This document shows positions 1 to 9,907 of a DNA stretch of 64,000 nucleotides, piece by piece (within the stretch, counting starts at the first letter, position 1; each line of letters starts with the position of its first letter). Source of the stretch: an uncultured Myxococcales bacterium (GTDB taxonomy: Bacteria; Myxococcota_A; UBA9042); contig CAIMLR010000045.1 in the NCBI GenBank assembly GCA_903842345.1, positions 48,823 to 112,822 of the forward strand, given 5' to 3'. The notes under the pieces are model-generated. The model made no database searches, was not told where the DNA came from, and saw only the letters and a list, made by a program, of their open reading frames with translations. Position numbers and translations under genes: made by a program.

Positions 1-1
1 G

Positions 2-394
2 ACGCGGCAGCAGCTGTCCCCGTGGTACGGCCCACCGTCGCAGCTTTTTGCCGCGCTGCTGACAACGCCGGTCGCGGATTTGCCCGACAACGAGCTGATT
101 TGGCAGCAGTTTGCCGACGGAAAGGAGGTCGCGATGTGGCGCGGCACGACAAAGGGCCCTTCTGGCTGGCAGCGCGCGCAGGCGAGCGGCTGGACGCTCG
201 TCGGTTCGGACGTCGCGGCGATCGCGCGCGTGAAGGCGGTGCTCGCCGGTCAGGCGCCGACGGTGGCCGACCAAGCCGATCGCGATCGCCGGCGCTTGCT
301 GACGCACACGCAAGGCTGGTTCCGCGGTCCGCTGCAAGTGGATTGGGTCTGGACCGACACGGGGCTGGCCGCAGAGGCGGCGTGGCTGCGTTAG
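2..394 (+). CDS. 3' end of an unrecognised gene (partial)
   Basis: An open frame enters from the left edge and ends at TAG 392-394, giving about 130 C-terminal residues with no start in the window. The segment is rich in Trp, Gln and Ala, with no membrane segment and no motif I recognise. GC-rich third positions match the neighbours, so it is probably real coding sequence. The purB start follows 166 bp later on the same strand. Function unknown. Confidence 0.55.
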   Translation, partial: TRQQLSPWYGPPSQLFAALLTTPVADLPDNELIWQQFADGKEVAMWRGTTKGPSGWQRAQASGWTLVGSDVAAIARVKAVLAGQAPTVADQADRDRRRLLTHTQGWFRGPLQVDWVWTDTGLAAEAAWLR

Positions 395-560
395 GTGGCG
401 GCGACGGCCCGCGCTGCCCGGCTTGTGGCGACGGACCCAGACCAGGCTTTTGCGCGATGCGGCGCAACGTTGCCGTGACATCGCATTGCACTGGTTGATC
501 TGCCGGCCAGCGTTGGCGGACACTCCCAGCCGCCACCCCAAGCGCCTTTGGAGCCCCACC

Positions 561-1883
561 GTGATTCCCCGCTATAGCCGCCCCGAGATGACCGCCCTGT
601 GGACCGACGACGCCCGCCTCCTGCGTTGGCTGCAAGTGGAGTGCGCGCACCTCCGCGCTCTGGAGCAGCTCGGCCACGCGCCCGTGGGCACGGCCGACAC
701 GGTGGAGCGGACTGCGGTCCTCAACGCCGATCGCGCCAATGAGATCGAGGCCGTCGTGAAGCACGACGTGATCGCGTTCCTGACGATGGTGGAAGAATCG
801 GTCGGCGAGCCGGCGCGGCTCCTGCACCGCGGGCTGACCTCCTCGGACGTGCTGGATACCTCGCTGGCGATGTTGCTGCGCGATGCCGGCCGCATCCTGC
901 AGGTCGATCTGCGCAAGGTCATCGGCGCGCTGGCTGAACGCGCCCGCGAGCACCGCCACACGTTCACGATCGGCCGCAGTCACGGCATGCACGCCGAGCC
1001 GACGACGTTTGGCCTCGTGCTGGCCGGCCATCTCGCGGAGTTCGTGCGCTGCTGGCACCGGCTGGCGACGGCGATCGAGGAAATTTCCTACGGCTCGCTG
1101 TCCGGCGCCGTCGGCACGTATGCCCAGACGCCGCCTGAAGCCGAGTCTATTGCGCTGGCGACCCTTGGCCTGCGCGCTGAGACCGTGCCGACGCAAGTGA
1201 TTCCGCGCGACCGCCATGCCGTCTATTTCATCGCGCTGGCCGGCATCGCGAGCGCCATTGAGCGCTTGGCCGTCAACGTGCGGCACTTGCAGCGTTCGGA
1301 GGTGGGCGAGGTCCACGAAGCGTTCACGGCGGGCCAACGCGGTAGTTCGGCGATGCCGCACAAGAAGAATCCGATCCTGTCCGAGAACCTCTGCGGTCTG
1401 GCGCGCGTCGTGCGTGGCTACGCGGACATGGCGCGCGACAACGTGCCGCTCTGGCACGAACGCGACATTTCCCATTCGTCCGTCGAGCGCTACATCGGCC
1501 CGGACGCGACCGTCACGCTAGATTTCATGCTGCAGCGCACGGCGAGCCTCGTCTCCGGGCTCGGCGTCCACTCCGACAAGATGGCGCAGACGCTGGATCA
1601 GGCCGCGGGCGCGTTCTTCTCCGGCAATGTGCTGCTGGCCCTCGTTGACGCGGGCGTGCTGCGGCAGACGGCGTACGGCATCGTGCAGCGCTCGGCGCTC
1701 GCGGCGGTGACGTCCGGCGGCGCTTCTGAAATGAAGGCGCTGCTGCTCGACGATCAGGAGATTCGCGCTTTTCTGGATGAGGCGGCGCTGGATCGCTGCT
1801 TCGATCTCCGCCACCATTTGCGCCACGCCGATTTGATCCTGGATCGCGCGCTGGCAGAAGCCGCTGTTGTTGCCAACCCCTAA
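561..1883 (+). CDS. purB: Adenylosuccinate lyase
   Basis: Catalyses two beta-eliminations in purine synthesis: SAICAR to AICAR plus fumarate, and adenylosuccinate to AMP plus fumarate. At 440 residues it has normal family length. Visible motifs are TSSD near residue 93, the GRSHGMHAEP block with a catalytic-type His near 141, and the fumarase/aspartase superfamily signature GSSAMPHKKNP at about 261-271, whose flexible-loop Ser is the general base. The frame is open further upstream, but GTG at 561 is chosen because a GGAG ribosome site lies about 8 bp before it and the protein then begins IPRYSRPEM, the usual family start. purC begins 10 bp after the stop, so the two should be co-transcribed. 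Confidence 0.95.
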   Translation: MIPRYSRPEMTALWTDDARLLRWLQVECAHLRALEQLGHAPVGTADTVERTAVLNADRANEIEAVVKHDVIAFLTMVEESVGEPARLLHRGLTSSDVLDTSLAMLLRDAGRILQVDLRKVIGALAERAREHRHTFTIGRSHGMHAEPTTFGLVLAGHLAEFVRCWHRLATAIEEISYGSLSGAVGTYAQTPPEAESIALATLGLRAETVPTQVIPRDRHAVYFIALAGIASAIERLAVNVRHLQRSEVGEVHEAFTAGQRGSSAMPHKKNPILSENLCGLARVVRGYADMARDNVPLWHERDISHSSVERYIGPDATVTLDFMLQRTASLVSGLGVHSDKMAQTLDQAAGAFFSGNVLLALVDAGVLRQTAYGIVQRSALAAVTSGGASEMKALLLDDQEIRAFLDEAALDRCFDLRHHLRHADLILDRALAEAAVVANP

Positions 1884-1893
1884 GAGGTGCCCC

Positions 1894-2613
1894 GTGTCGC
1901 TGCAAGTTCTCGATTCGTTTTACGAAGGCAAGGCCAAGACGCTGTTCAACACCAGCGATCCGACGCTCATCGTGCAGTACTTCAAGGACGACGCCACGGC
2001 GTTCAACCGCCAGAAGTTCGGCCAGATCGCCGGCAAAGGCGTTGTCAACCTCGCGATCACCAAGGCGCTTTACAAGTTGCTGGAGTCCAAGGGCGTCAAG
2101 ACGCACCTCGTCGACACGCTGGACGAACGCCGCATGGTCAGCCGCCGCGTGGAGATCGTGCCGCTGGAAGTCGTGGTGCGCAATCGCGTCGCCGGCACGT
2201 TCGCCAAGCGGTACGCCGTCCCGGAAGGGACCGTCCTGCCCGCGCCGATCGTCGAATTCTTCCTCAAGAAGGATGAGCTGGGCGATCCGCTGATCACCGC
2301 GGAAGCGGCGATTGCGATCGGTTTGGCGACGCCGCAGGAAACCCAGGATCTCGACCGCCTCGCGCGGCAGGTCAACGAGATCCTGAAGGCGTTCTTTTTG
2401 GCGCTGAACATCGAGCTCATCGACTTCAAGTTGGAGTTTGGCAAGCTGCCCGACGGCACGCTGCTGCTCGCGGACGAGATTTCGCCCGACTCCTGCCGCT
2501 TCTGGGAAGTGGGCACGGGCAAGAAGCTGGACAAGGATCGCTTCCGCCAGGATCTCGGCGGGATCGAAGATGCCTATGCAGAGATGCTGCGCCGCGTGCA
2601 GTCCGCCACCTGA
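1894..2613 (+). CDS. purC: Phosphoribosylaminoimidazole-succinocarboxamide synthase (SAICAR synthetase)
   Basis: Joins CAIR and aspartate with ATP to make SAICAR, the substrate that PurB cleaves, so the pair covers consecutive steps. It has 239 residues, the usual bacterial length. The N-terminus carries the YEGKAKT nucleotide-binding strand; the C-terminal half carries LLLADEISPDSCRFW, the family signature. GTG at 1894 is chosen over upstream in-frame codons because an AGAGG site precedes it by a few bases and homologues start at this point. The gene ends 15 bp before the stop of the convergent kinase gene. Confidence 0.95.
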   Translation: MSLQVLDSFYEGKAKTLFNTSDPTLIVQYFKDDATAFNRQKFGQIAGKGVVNLAITKALYKLLESKGVKTHLVDTLDERRMVSRRVEIVPLEVVVRNRVAGTFAKRYAVPEGTVLPAPIVEFFLKKDELGDPLITAEAAIAIGLATPQETQDLDRLARQVNEILKAFFLALNIELIDFKLEFGKLPDGTLLLADEISPDSCRFWEVGTGKKLDKDRFRQDLGGIEDAYAEMLRRVQSAT

Positions 2614-2628
2614 GGCCAGGCCCGCGGG

Positions 2629-5600
2629 TCAGTGCAGCGCGATTCCGTGGGAACGCGCCGCTTCCTCCAGAAACGCGAGCGCGTCGGCAAAATCGCAGTT
2701 GCCGACCGCCTCGGAAATCCGGGGAAAATCGCCGCCCAGCGCTGCCTGCAGCATGCCTTCGTTGGCATCGAGCAGCGCGCGGCTGGCAAAATCGTCGTTG
2801 TTGAGCCGCAGCGCGAGTTGCACACAGACGTCGCGCGCGGCGGTCGGATCGAGGGGCACCGGCGGCGCGGCGATCTTGGGCGGCAGTTGTTTGGCGATCG
2901 CCGCGAGCAGCGGCGGGAGCGCATCAGCCAGCGCCGTCTGAAGCGCCGCCATTTCAGTCGAGGGTTGGCGAGTGCGAATCGCGCGCTCCAGTTGCTCGGC
3001 CGTGGCGCGCAGCCGGGTCGCGCCAATCGTCGCGGCAACGCCCTTGAGCGTGTGCACTTCCCGCTCCGCCAACGTCCAATCGCCCGCGGCTACCGCTGCT
3101 GCAATGCGCGGCGGCACGTCGCCCTGCTTGGCCGCGAACTTCGCCAGCACGCTCAAGTAGAGCGCATCGCGTCCGGCCATCTGCCGCAGCCCCAGCGCGA
3201 CGTCGAGCCCCGCGATGCCGTCCAGGACATGCGCGGACGGGGAAGGCGGCCGACTCACCGGGCCAACGGGCGGCGGCAGCGCGCTCCCCTGCCGCGCGGG
3301 AATCCACTCCAGAAGCTTGGACAGCAGGATCTGCGGCGTGATCGGCTTGGCAATGTGGTCGTTCATCCCGGCGTCCATGCAGCGGACGCGATCGCCCGCC
3401 ATCGCGTTCGCCGTCATCGCCACGATGGGCAGCTCGCGCAGCCCCTCCAGCTTGCGAATCTCCGCGGTGGCGGTCAGCCCGTCCATCACCGGCATCTGCA
3501 TGTCCATCAAAACGAGGTCGTAGCTTCGCTCCTGGACTTTGCGCAGCGCGACGGCGCCATCCTCAGCCAGATCGACCTCGACGCCCGCCGTCTGCAGGAA
3601 CTCGCGCGCGACCTCCTGATTGAGCTCGTTGTCCTCCGCGAGCAACACGCGCGCGCCGACCAGCGACGACACGTCGGGCAACAGCTCGTCGGCATCAAAG
3701 CGCGCCGTGTGCCGCGTGGCCGCATTCACGCCGAGCGCGCGCATGATCGCGTCAAAGAGCTGCGACGGGCTCACCGGCTTGACGAGCACTTCCGCGATGC
3801 GCACCTGCCCCGGGCTCTGAGCCTGCGGGTCCTGTCCGTACGCCGCCAGCATCACGAGCGGCGGCTGGACGCGCAGCCCAAGGCGGCCAATCGCCTCCGC
3901 CGTCTGTTGACCGTCCAGCACCGGCATCTGCCAGTCCAGGAAGACGAGTTCAATGGGCTCGCCCGCCTGCTCCGCCCGCGTCAACTCCGCCAGCGCTTGT
4001 GCGCCCGACGCCGCAGTCTTCACCGCGAACGTCATTCCCCGCAGCATGTCCCCGATGACCTCGCGGGCGAGCTCATTGTTGTCCACGAGCAAGACTCGCC
4101 GCCCGCGCAGATCCGCCCGCGGCAAGAAGCGTTTGGACGAATCCTTGCCCGCGGCCAGGCTGACCGTGAACCAGAAAGTTGAGCCAACGCCCGGCTCGCT
4201 CTCCACGCCCACCTCGCCGTCCATCAGCACCGCAAGCCGCTTGGAGATCGCCAGCCCCAAGCCGGTGCCGCCGTACTTGCGGGTGATCGACGTGTCAGCC
4301 TGCTGGAAGCTGTTGAACAGCTGATCCCGCTTGTCCTCGGCGATGCCAATGCCCGTGTCCCGCACCAGGAACCGCAGCCGCAGGGCCCGCCCTTGCTGGG
4401 AGACGACCTCCGCGCTGATCGCCACCTCGCCGTGCTCCGTGAACTTGACGGCGTTGTTGGCGTAATTGGTCAGGATCTGGCCGACGCGCAGCGGATCGCC
4501 GACCAGGTTGTTCGGCACGTTGGGCGCGACCTTGACGACCAACTCCAACCCCTTGCTCGCGGTCTTTTCCGCAACCAGCGCGGCGACGTTGTTGAGCAGT
4601 CGCTCCAGCTCAAAGTCGACGTGTTCCACGACCAGTTGGCCCGCGTCGATCTTGGAGAAATCGAGGATGTCATTCAGGACGCCCATCAACATCTGGCTGG
4701 ACGCCTGCACTTTGCGGAGGTACTCGCGTTGGTGGAGCGTCAATTCCGTCCGCAGCAGCAGGTGCGTCAGGCCAATGACGGCGTTCATCGGCGTGCGGAT
4801 CTCATGACTCATGTTGGCCAGGAAGTCCGCCTTGGTGCGCGCCGCGTCTTCAGCCAGCGTCCGGGCGCGCGCCATCTCCATCGTGGTCACGCGTTCTGCG
4901 CTGATGTCCTCAATGGTCCCGGCCATGCCCTTGCTGGGATCGTGCGCGTCGATGGCCTGGGCCCCGAGCCTTGCCCACACGCGGCCCCCGTCCTTGCGGA
5001 CAACATCGCGTTCCTCGCGGTAGAATCCTTGGCGGGCAAAGTCCGCCGCGATCCGCGCGCCAACCTCCGCGAACGCCTCCGCGCCGCCATAAAGCACCGC
5101 TGTCGACTTGCCCAGCAGCTCACCCGGCTCATAACCGAGCGTGCGTTCCAGCGTGCGGTTGCAGCGGAGAATCGTCCGGTTGCGGGTCAGCACAATGCCC
5201 ACCGTCGCAGCGTCAAAAACCGCCTGCTGCTCTTCACTCGCGCTCCGCAAGGACTCGGTCGTCGCCGCCAGCTCAGCCGTACGCGCCGCCACCCGCCGCT
5301 CCAGCTCGTCCCGGTACTCAGCCAACTCCCGCTCGGCGCGTTTCTGGGCGGAAATATCGCTCCAGACCACGTGCAAACTCTGGTGGTCGCCGGCGCGGAT
5401 CGCCGTCAGCAGCACGAGCGCCATAAAATGCTCGCCGTCCGCTCGAATATGCTCCCACTCAAATTGGTTGGAACCGTGCGCGAGCGCGCGTTGGATCACC
5501 TCTTCCGCTTTCTCAGCGGAGAGCCGACCGTCGGGCTGCACGCGCGGCGAGATGTCCATCGGCGTCAAGCCAACGAGATCCTCCACGCGCTCATAGCGCA

Positions 5601-5844
5601 GCATCGCCAACGCGGCCTTGTTGGCGGCGACAAAACGCCCCTTCTCAATCAGGGTAAGCGCCTGTTGCGTCTCCTCGAACAGCGTGCGGAAGCGTTCTTC
5701 GTCCAGCGCCACGGTCGCGCGCCTTCCGACGATGCGCCGAGCCTGGAACCGGATCAGCGCGACAAACAACGCGCCAACGAGGCCGAGCACCACGCCCGCC
5801 AACAGCATGTCCAAGCGCAATTCGCCGCCGTATGGCCCACCCAC
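2629..5844 (-). CDS. Hybrid sensor histidine kinase (PAS-PAS-HisKA-HATPase-REC-REC-HPt)
   Basis: A 1071-residue membrane-anchored hybrid kinase holding a full phosphorelay in one chain. One transmembrane helix (about 13-33) is followed by two PAS domains (about 48-180 and 210-330) joined by a coiled coil. The phospho-accepting His is in NMSHEIRTPMN (about 346), followed by a HATPase with DTGIGI and GGTGLGLAI. Two receiver domains follow, with Asp near 636 and 780; the second has the canonical LVLMDMQMPVMDG, while the first begins LLVDNNE instead of the acidic DD/ED pair, so it may be weakly phosphorylated. A C-terminal HPt domain has HTLKG (His about 931). The GTG at 5844 has a perfect GGAGG upstream. 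Signal and output are unknown; no dedicated response regulator lies beside it. Confidence 0.93.
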   Translation of the reverse strand: MGGPYGGELRLDMLLAGVVLGLVGALFVALIRFQARRIVGRRATVALDEERFRTLFEETQQALTLIEKGRFVAANKAALAMLRYERVEDLVGLTPMDISPRVQPDGRLSAEKAEEVIQRALAHGSNQFEWEHIRADGEHFMALVLLTAIRAGDHQSLHVVWSDISAQKRAERELAEYRDELERRVAARTAELAATTESLRSASEEQQAVFDAATVGIVLTRNRTILRCNRTLERTLGYEPGELLGKSTAVLYGGAEAFAEVGARIAADFARQGFYREERDVVRKDGGRVWARLGAQAIDAHDPSKGMAGTIEDISAERVTTMEMARARTLAEDAARTKADFLANMSHEIRTPMNAVIGLTHLLLRTELTLHQREYLRKVQASSQMLMGVLNDILDFSKIDAGQLVVEHVDFELERLLNNVAALVAEKTASKGLELVVKVAPNVPNNLVGDPLRVGQILTNYANNAVKFTEHGEVAISAEVVSQQGRALRLRFLVRDTGIGIAEDKRDQLFNSFQQADTSITRKYGGTGLGLAISKRLAVLMDGEVGVESEPGVGSTFWFTVSLAAGKDSSKRFLPRADLRGRRVLLVDNNELAREVIGDMLRGMTFAVKTAASGAQALAELTRAEQAGEPIELVFLDWQMPVLDGQQTAEAIGRLGLRVQPPLVMLAAYGQDPQAQSPGQVRIAEVLVKPVSPSQLFDAIMRALGVNAATRHTARFDADELLPDVSSLVGARVLLAEDNELNQEVAREFLQTAGVEVDLAEDGAVALRKVQERSYDLVLMDMQMPVMDGLTATAEIRKLEGLRELPIVAMTANAMAGDRVRCMDAGMNDHIAKPITPQILLSKLLEWIPARQGSALPPPVGPVSRPPSPSAHVLDGIAGLDVALGLRQMAGRDALYLSVLAKFAAKQGDVPPRIAAAVAAGDWTLAEREVHTLKGVAATIGATRLRATAEQLERAIRTRQPSTEMAALQTALADALPPLLAAIAKQLPPKIAAPPVPLDPTAARDVCVQLALRLNNDDFASRALLDANEGMLQAALGGDFPRISEAVGNCDFADALAFLEEAARSHGIALH

Positions 5845-6091
5845 CTCAGACCTCCGTTCAGCCCAAGTCCTCCAGTTCTCTCGCGTCCATTGAGTGTGCG
5901 CGTTGTACTTCGGCAGTCAAGCGGGAACCTTGGCCGGCCCCGGCTCCAGGCGTGACCGGGAAACTTCACGCTGACGCGCACTTGCACGCCATCGTCCAAG
6001 CCGTGGCGAGACCGGACTCCTTGACTGCGCCGCCTGAAGCGGCAGACTTGCTATCCGCCTGCCAGCTTGGGCTGCGGAGTGTGGAGGCACA
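5845..6091. other. Intergenic region between divergent hybrid kinases
   Basis: A 247-bp spacer that must hold both start regions. I see the minus-strand GGAGG for the left kinase and GGAG (about 6076) for the right kinase, but no promoter hexamer pair convincing enough to place. Confidence 0.4.
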
Positions 6092-8926
6092 ATGCACGGC
6101 AATGGAGACAGCGCGGAGGAAAAGGGGACGCCGCGCATCGTCGTTGCCTCACGCACGGGGGCGGTCGCGCTTGGCTACGCACTCCTTGGCGCCCTGGGCT
6201 TGGCGCTCGCGATACCACCCAACTATGCAAGTCCGGTATTCCCGGCGGCTGGCTTCGCCGTTGGGCTCACTTTGCGTTTTGGCACATCGGCCCTTCCCGG
6301 AATCTGGCTTGGATCGTTTGCTCTCAACACCCTGACTGCATGGCACAATCACAACCTCGACTGGGGGACCACGCGCGTCGCGGCACTGTTGGCAATCGGC
6401 GCGACGCTCCAGGCCTTGGCGGCGCGCCAACTCGTCACGCGGTGGCTCGATGGCCAATGGCGGAGTCTCGATTCAGAGCGGGCCGTTGTGCGTTTTCTGG
6501 CGCTCAGCGGCCCGCTCGCTTGCCTGATCGCCGCCACGATCGGCGTCGGCACGCTCTACTTCTCAGGCATCATCGGCGCGACCAACATCCTGTTTTCGTG
6601 GTGGAACTGGTGGCTCGGGGACACGCTCGGCGTACTGACCTTTGCGCCGCTCACGCTGACTTTTCTCGCGCGACGCGACGCGACGCGGCAGGGGCGGCGA
6701 ACCGTGATTGCCGCGCCCATGTTGCTGACCTTGACCCTGGTTGCCGCGGCATTCCTCGGCACGACGCACGTGGAACGCACGGAACAGCATGATCGCATTG
6801 ATGACTATGCGAAACGCGTCGCGCAAGCGCTGGACCGTCGGCTCCTTTCGCACCACGAGGCGCTGTCGTCCCTGCGTCGCTTGATTGAGGTGACGCCCAA
6901 CACGACGTTTGGGCAATTTGAACACTTCACCAAGCTTGCGTTGGAGGACAACCCAGACATCTTTGCGCTGAGCTTCAATCCCTACCTCCGGCTGGACGAG
7001 CGGGCCAATTTTGAAGCGCAAATGGCCATCGGCACTGGACTGCCGACCTTTCGCATCAAGGAGCGCGACCCGGAGAAGCGCTTTGTGGTCGCCGGAACTC
7101 GGCCGACGTATGTCCCGGTCGAGCTCATCGCGCCGCTTGAAGGCAACCGCACGGCCATCGGGTACGATATTCTCTCCGAGCCGATTCGCCGCGCTGCCAT
7201 TGAGCGGGCCAAAGCGTCAGGCAAGCCGAGCGCGACCGGGCCGATCCGCCTGGTGCAGGAAGCGCGTTCGCGCGTGGGTCTGTTGACCTTGCACCCGGCC
7301 TACCGGCAGCAGCCGGGGCAAGCTGAAGGAGCGGCGACCGGTGAACTGCTGGGTTTTGCGGTGAGCGTCATTAAGGTCGATGACATGGCGCGGATTGCCG
7401 CCGGCGACCTGTTGCCCCCCGGCTTGGTTTTCCGCCTGCGCGACCCGCAGGTGTCTGGACCGCAGGGGATCCTGTTCGAATCCGACGATGGCAAGTCGCC
7501 GTACAACGCCGAGTATGCGTGGCAGACCTCACTTGCCGTGGCCGATCGCCACTGGACGCTGGACGTGTTCCCCACGGCCGCCTATCTGGAAGGTCACCAC
7601 ACGATGCTCGCTTGGTCCGTCGGGGTGATTGGCCTGATGTTCGCGACATTGCTGCAAATCACACTGCTGGCCATGACCGGACGAACGACGCTTGTGCAAC
7701 GGCAGGTCCGTGAACAGACCATCGAATTGCGCCGCGCCAAGGAGGAAGCTGACAGCGCGAGCCTCGCCAAGAGCCAGTTCCTGGCCACCATGTCCCACGA
7801 AATTCGCACACCGATGAATGGGATTCTCGGCATGGCGCAGCTCCTGCTGGATGGCGATCTCAGCGCCGACGAGCGGGACGACTTTCTGCGCACACTCGTC
7901 AATTCAGGCAAGACGCTGCAGAGCCTGCTGGACGACATTCTTGACCTCTCAAAGGTGGAGGCGGGCAAGTTTGAACTGAACGTGACGCCGTTTATGCCGG
8001 GCGAAGTCCTCAACGAGATCGCCGCCCTCTTCAGGGCCGCGGCGCAACAGAAGAAGCTGGAGTTGACGACGGATTGGCAGGGACCCGCGGGCGCGGTCTA
8101 CTGGGCGGACGCCATCCGTATTCGCCAGATGCTCGCCAACTTGGTCAGCAACGCCATCAAGTTCTCAGATTCAGGATCGATCCGAATCACCGCGGCTGAG
8201 ACCGAGCGCACCGGCGATTTTGCCAGCCTGACGTTCTCGGTCGCGGACAGCGGCGTGGGCATCCCACCGGACAAGCTGGCCCTGCTCTTCCGGCCATTCT
8301 CACAGGTCGACGGCTCGAGTGCGCGGCGATTTGGCGGCGCGGGCTTGGGCCTGTCCATCGTCCACCGGCTCGCGGAGATGATGGGCGGTACGACCGGCGT
8401 CGTCAGCGAGGAAGGGCGCGGGTCCCGCTTCTGGTTCTCGGCCCGCATCGCGCTGGCGCAAAATGGCTTTTTGCCTCGGGTTCCTTCGGCGCCGCAACGG
8501 CCCATCGGCGCGGGCGCGGCGTGGACGGCGACGCCGACGATCCTGCTCGTCGAGGATAACGCCATCAACCGCAAAGTGGCCGAGTCGCTGCTCCGCAAGC
8601 GCGGGATCGCGGTGCGCAACGCGAGCAATGGTCAGGAAGCGCTGGATGCCCTGCGCGCGGACCCAACGCTCCAACTTGTCCTCATGGATTGCCAGATGCC
8701 GCTCATGGATGGTTTTGAGGCCACGCGCCGCATCCGCGAGCTGGAGCGACTGGAGCAACTGCCGCGGCGGCCGATCATCGCGCTGACCGCCGGCGCGTTC
8801 CAGGACGACCGTCGCCGGTGCGTGGAAGCCGGCATGGACGACTTCCTGGTGAAACCCATCGACGTCCGGGAGCTGGAACGGCTCTTGAACGAGTGGGGAA
8901 TCCGCGCAGATGGCCCTGCCGCGTAG
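6092..8926 (+). CDS. MASE1/CHASE-type hybrid sensor histidine kinase
   Basis: A 944-residue membrane sensor. Residues about 20-240 form a run of hydrophobic segments resembling MASE1, including SPVFPAAGFAVG and the Trp-rich FSWWNWWLGDTLG. Next comes a soluble extracytoplasmic region (about 240-500) that looks like CHASE, then a further helix at about 510-530. The cytoplasmic part has HisKA with TMSHEIRTPMNG (His about 568), an N-box NLVSNAIKFSD, HATPase glycine boxes and one receiver domain with LVLMDCQMPLMDG (Asp about 866). There is no HPt, so it would need an external HPt or signal through its REC. The start ATG has GGAG about 7 bp upstream. It is divergent from the other hybrid kinase; whether they act together is not shown. 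Confidence 0.9.
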   Translation: MHGNGDSAEEKGTPRIVVASRTGAVALGYALLGALGLALAIPPNYASPVFPAAGFAVGLTLRFGTSALPGIWLGSFALNTLTAWHNHNLDWGTTRVAALLAIGATLQALAARQLVTRWLDGQWRSLDSERAVVRFLALSGPLACLIAATIGVGTLYFSGIIGATNILFSWWNWWLGDTLGVLTFAPLTLTFLARRDATRQGRRTVIAAPMLLTLTLVAAAFLGTTHVERTEQHDRIDDYAKRVAQALDRRLLSHHEALSSLRRLIEVTPNTTFGQFEHFTKLALEDNPDIFALSFNPYLRLDERANFEAQMAIGTGLPTFRIKERDPEKRFVVAGTRPTYVPVELIAPLEGNRTAIGYDILSEPIRRAAIERAKASGKPSATGPIRLVQEARSRVGLLTLHPAYRQQPGQAEGAATGELLGFAVSVIKVDDMARIAAGDLLPPGLVFRLRDPQVSGPQGILFESDDGKSPYNAEYAWQTSLAVADRHWTLDVFPTAAYLEGHHTMLAWSVGVIGLMFATLLQITLLAMTGRTTLVQRQVREQTIELRRAKEEADSASLAKSQFLATMSHEIRTPMNGILGMAQLLLDGDLSADERDDFLRTLVNSGKTLQSLLDDILDLSKVEAGKFELNVTPFMPGEVLNEIAALFRAAAQQKKLELTTDWQGPAGAVYWADAIRIRQMLANLVSNAIKFSDSGSIRITAAETERTGDFASLTFSVADSGVGIPPDKLALLFRPFSQVDGSSARRFGGAGLGLSIVHRLAEMMGGTTGVVSEEGRGSRFWFSARIALAQNGFLPRVPSAPQRPIGAGAAWTATPTILLVEDNAINRKVAESLLRKRGIAVRNASNGQEALDALRADPTLQLVLMDCQMPLMDGFEATRRIRELERLEQLPRRPIIALTAGAFQDDRRRCVEAGMDDFLVKPIDVRELERLLNEWGIRADGPAA

Positions 8927-9016
8927 CGCGTGGGCACGAGAAACTTGCGGTTCGATCGCGCGGCCCCTTGACGGCAGCCGGCGCGAAGCGCGACCGTAGA
9001 TCCGCGCCCCACGCGC

Positions 9017-9901
9017 GTGACCGAGGCCACGGTGCTGTCCCTCTACGGTCCAATCCTCGCCCAGTGCGAGCCGTTCCTGATCGCCAACCCTTGGATCGTG
9101 CAGGATTTGAATCTGGCGCCGCTGGGCGTCGCGATTCCGCCGCAGAACGTGCTGCATCCGCAGGAGCGCCGCCACGGCCCATTTCTCGCGATGCTGCAGC
9201 TGGTCGACAAGCTCACGTTCGGGCCATTTGGCATGGAGATGCCGTCGTGGGTCTTCTACGACTGCGCGGTGATGCCGGGCGCGGTCTTTGGCCTGGCTAT
9301 CCGCGCCAACAAGCTGGAAGAGTGGGCGCGCGAGGCGATGCATGTGCCGCCGGAGTATGACGGCCTCGTGCCGGTCTCCCTCTTCATCGCGATTCCCATG
9401 CTCGCGGGCTTCTCAGAAAACGCCAAGGTGCCGCACACGTGGCTGCTCTACACGCTGGAGTCGCTCAACCAGGTGTCGCCCGGCATCGCACCGGCGGGGA
9501 CGCTCAAAGTGACCTTGGCGCTGGGTCTGCAAGTCTTTCCGATCAAGACGCTGTACGGCACGACGCAATGGCGCTCGCCCAAGCTGCAGGTGTACGCCGA
9601 TCTGGGGCCGCTGGAGCTGGTGACTGCCTACACGCCGGCCCATAGCCTGCCGCGGACGCTGAGTTTTCGCCTGCCTCTCCATGACTTGCAGCACAACACG
9701 GTGCTGGCTTCGCCGCGCGTGCATCCGGCCGCGCCGCCGCCCAACACGCTGCTGGACGTCGACGACGTGGACGCGTTGAAGGCGCTGCAGCGGGACATCG
9801 AGGCCGGTCAGCGCGTGATGGTCGTGGGCCATCCGATCGAGCACGGGGCGCACGTGCGCGTCCCGTTGCACCGCGAAACGCTCCAACACCAGGGCCTGTG
9901 A
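9017..9901 (+). CDS. Uncharacterised protein, first of a paralogous tandem pair
   Basis: A 294-residue soluble-looking protein with no signal peptide and no family I can name. It aligns along most of its length with the next gene: both share LTFGPxGMxMPxWVFxDC near residue 60-80, a PGA..GLA stretch, GLVPVS..IAIPM, a TTQW/ATQW segment and TAYTPAHS near residue 200. The invariant Cys after WVFYD and the His of PAHS are possible functional residues. GTG at 9017 is the first start before the conserved block. It follows the kinase by 90 bp, and the paralogue starts 6 bp after its stop. Confidence 0.8.
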   Translation: MTEATVLSLYGPILAQCEPFLIANPWIVQDLNLAPLGVAIPPQNVLHPQERRHGPFLAMLQLVDKLTFGPFGMEMPSWVFYDCAVMPGAVFGLAIRANKLEEWAREAMHVPPEYDGLVPVSLFIAIPMLAGFSENAKVPHTWLLYTLESLNQVSPGIAPAGTLKVTLALGLQVFPIKTLYGTTQWRSPKLQVYADLGPLELVTAYTPAHSLPRTLSFRLPLHDLQHNTVLASPRVHPAAPPPNTLLDVDDVDALKALQRDIEAGQRVMVVGHPIEHGAHVRVPLHRETLQHQGL

Positions 9902-9907
9902 GGACGC

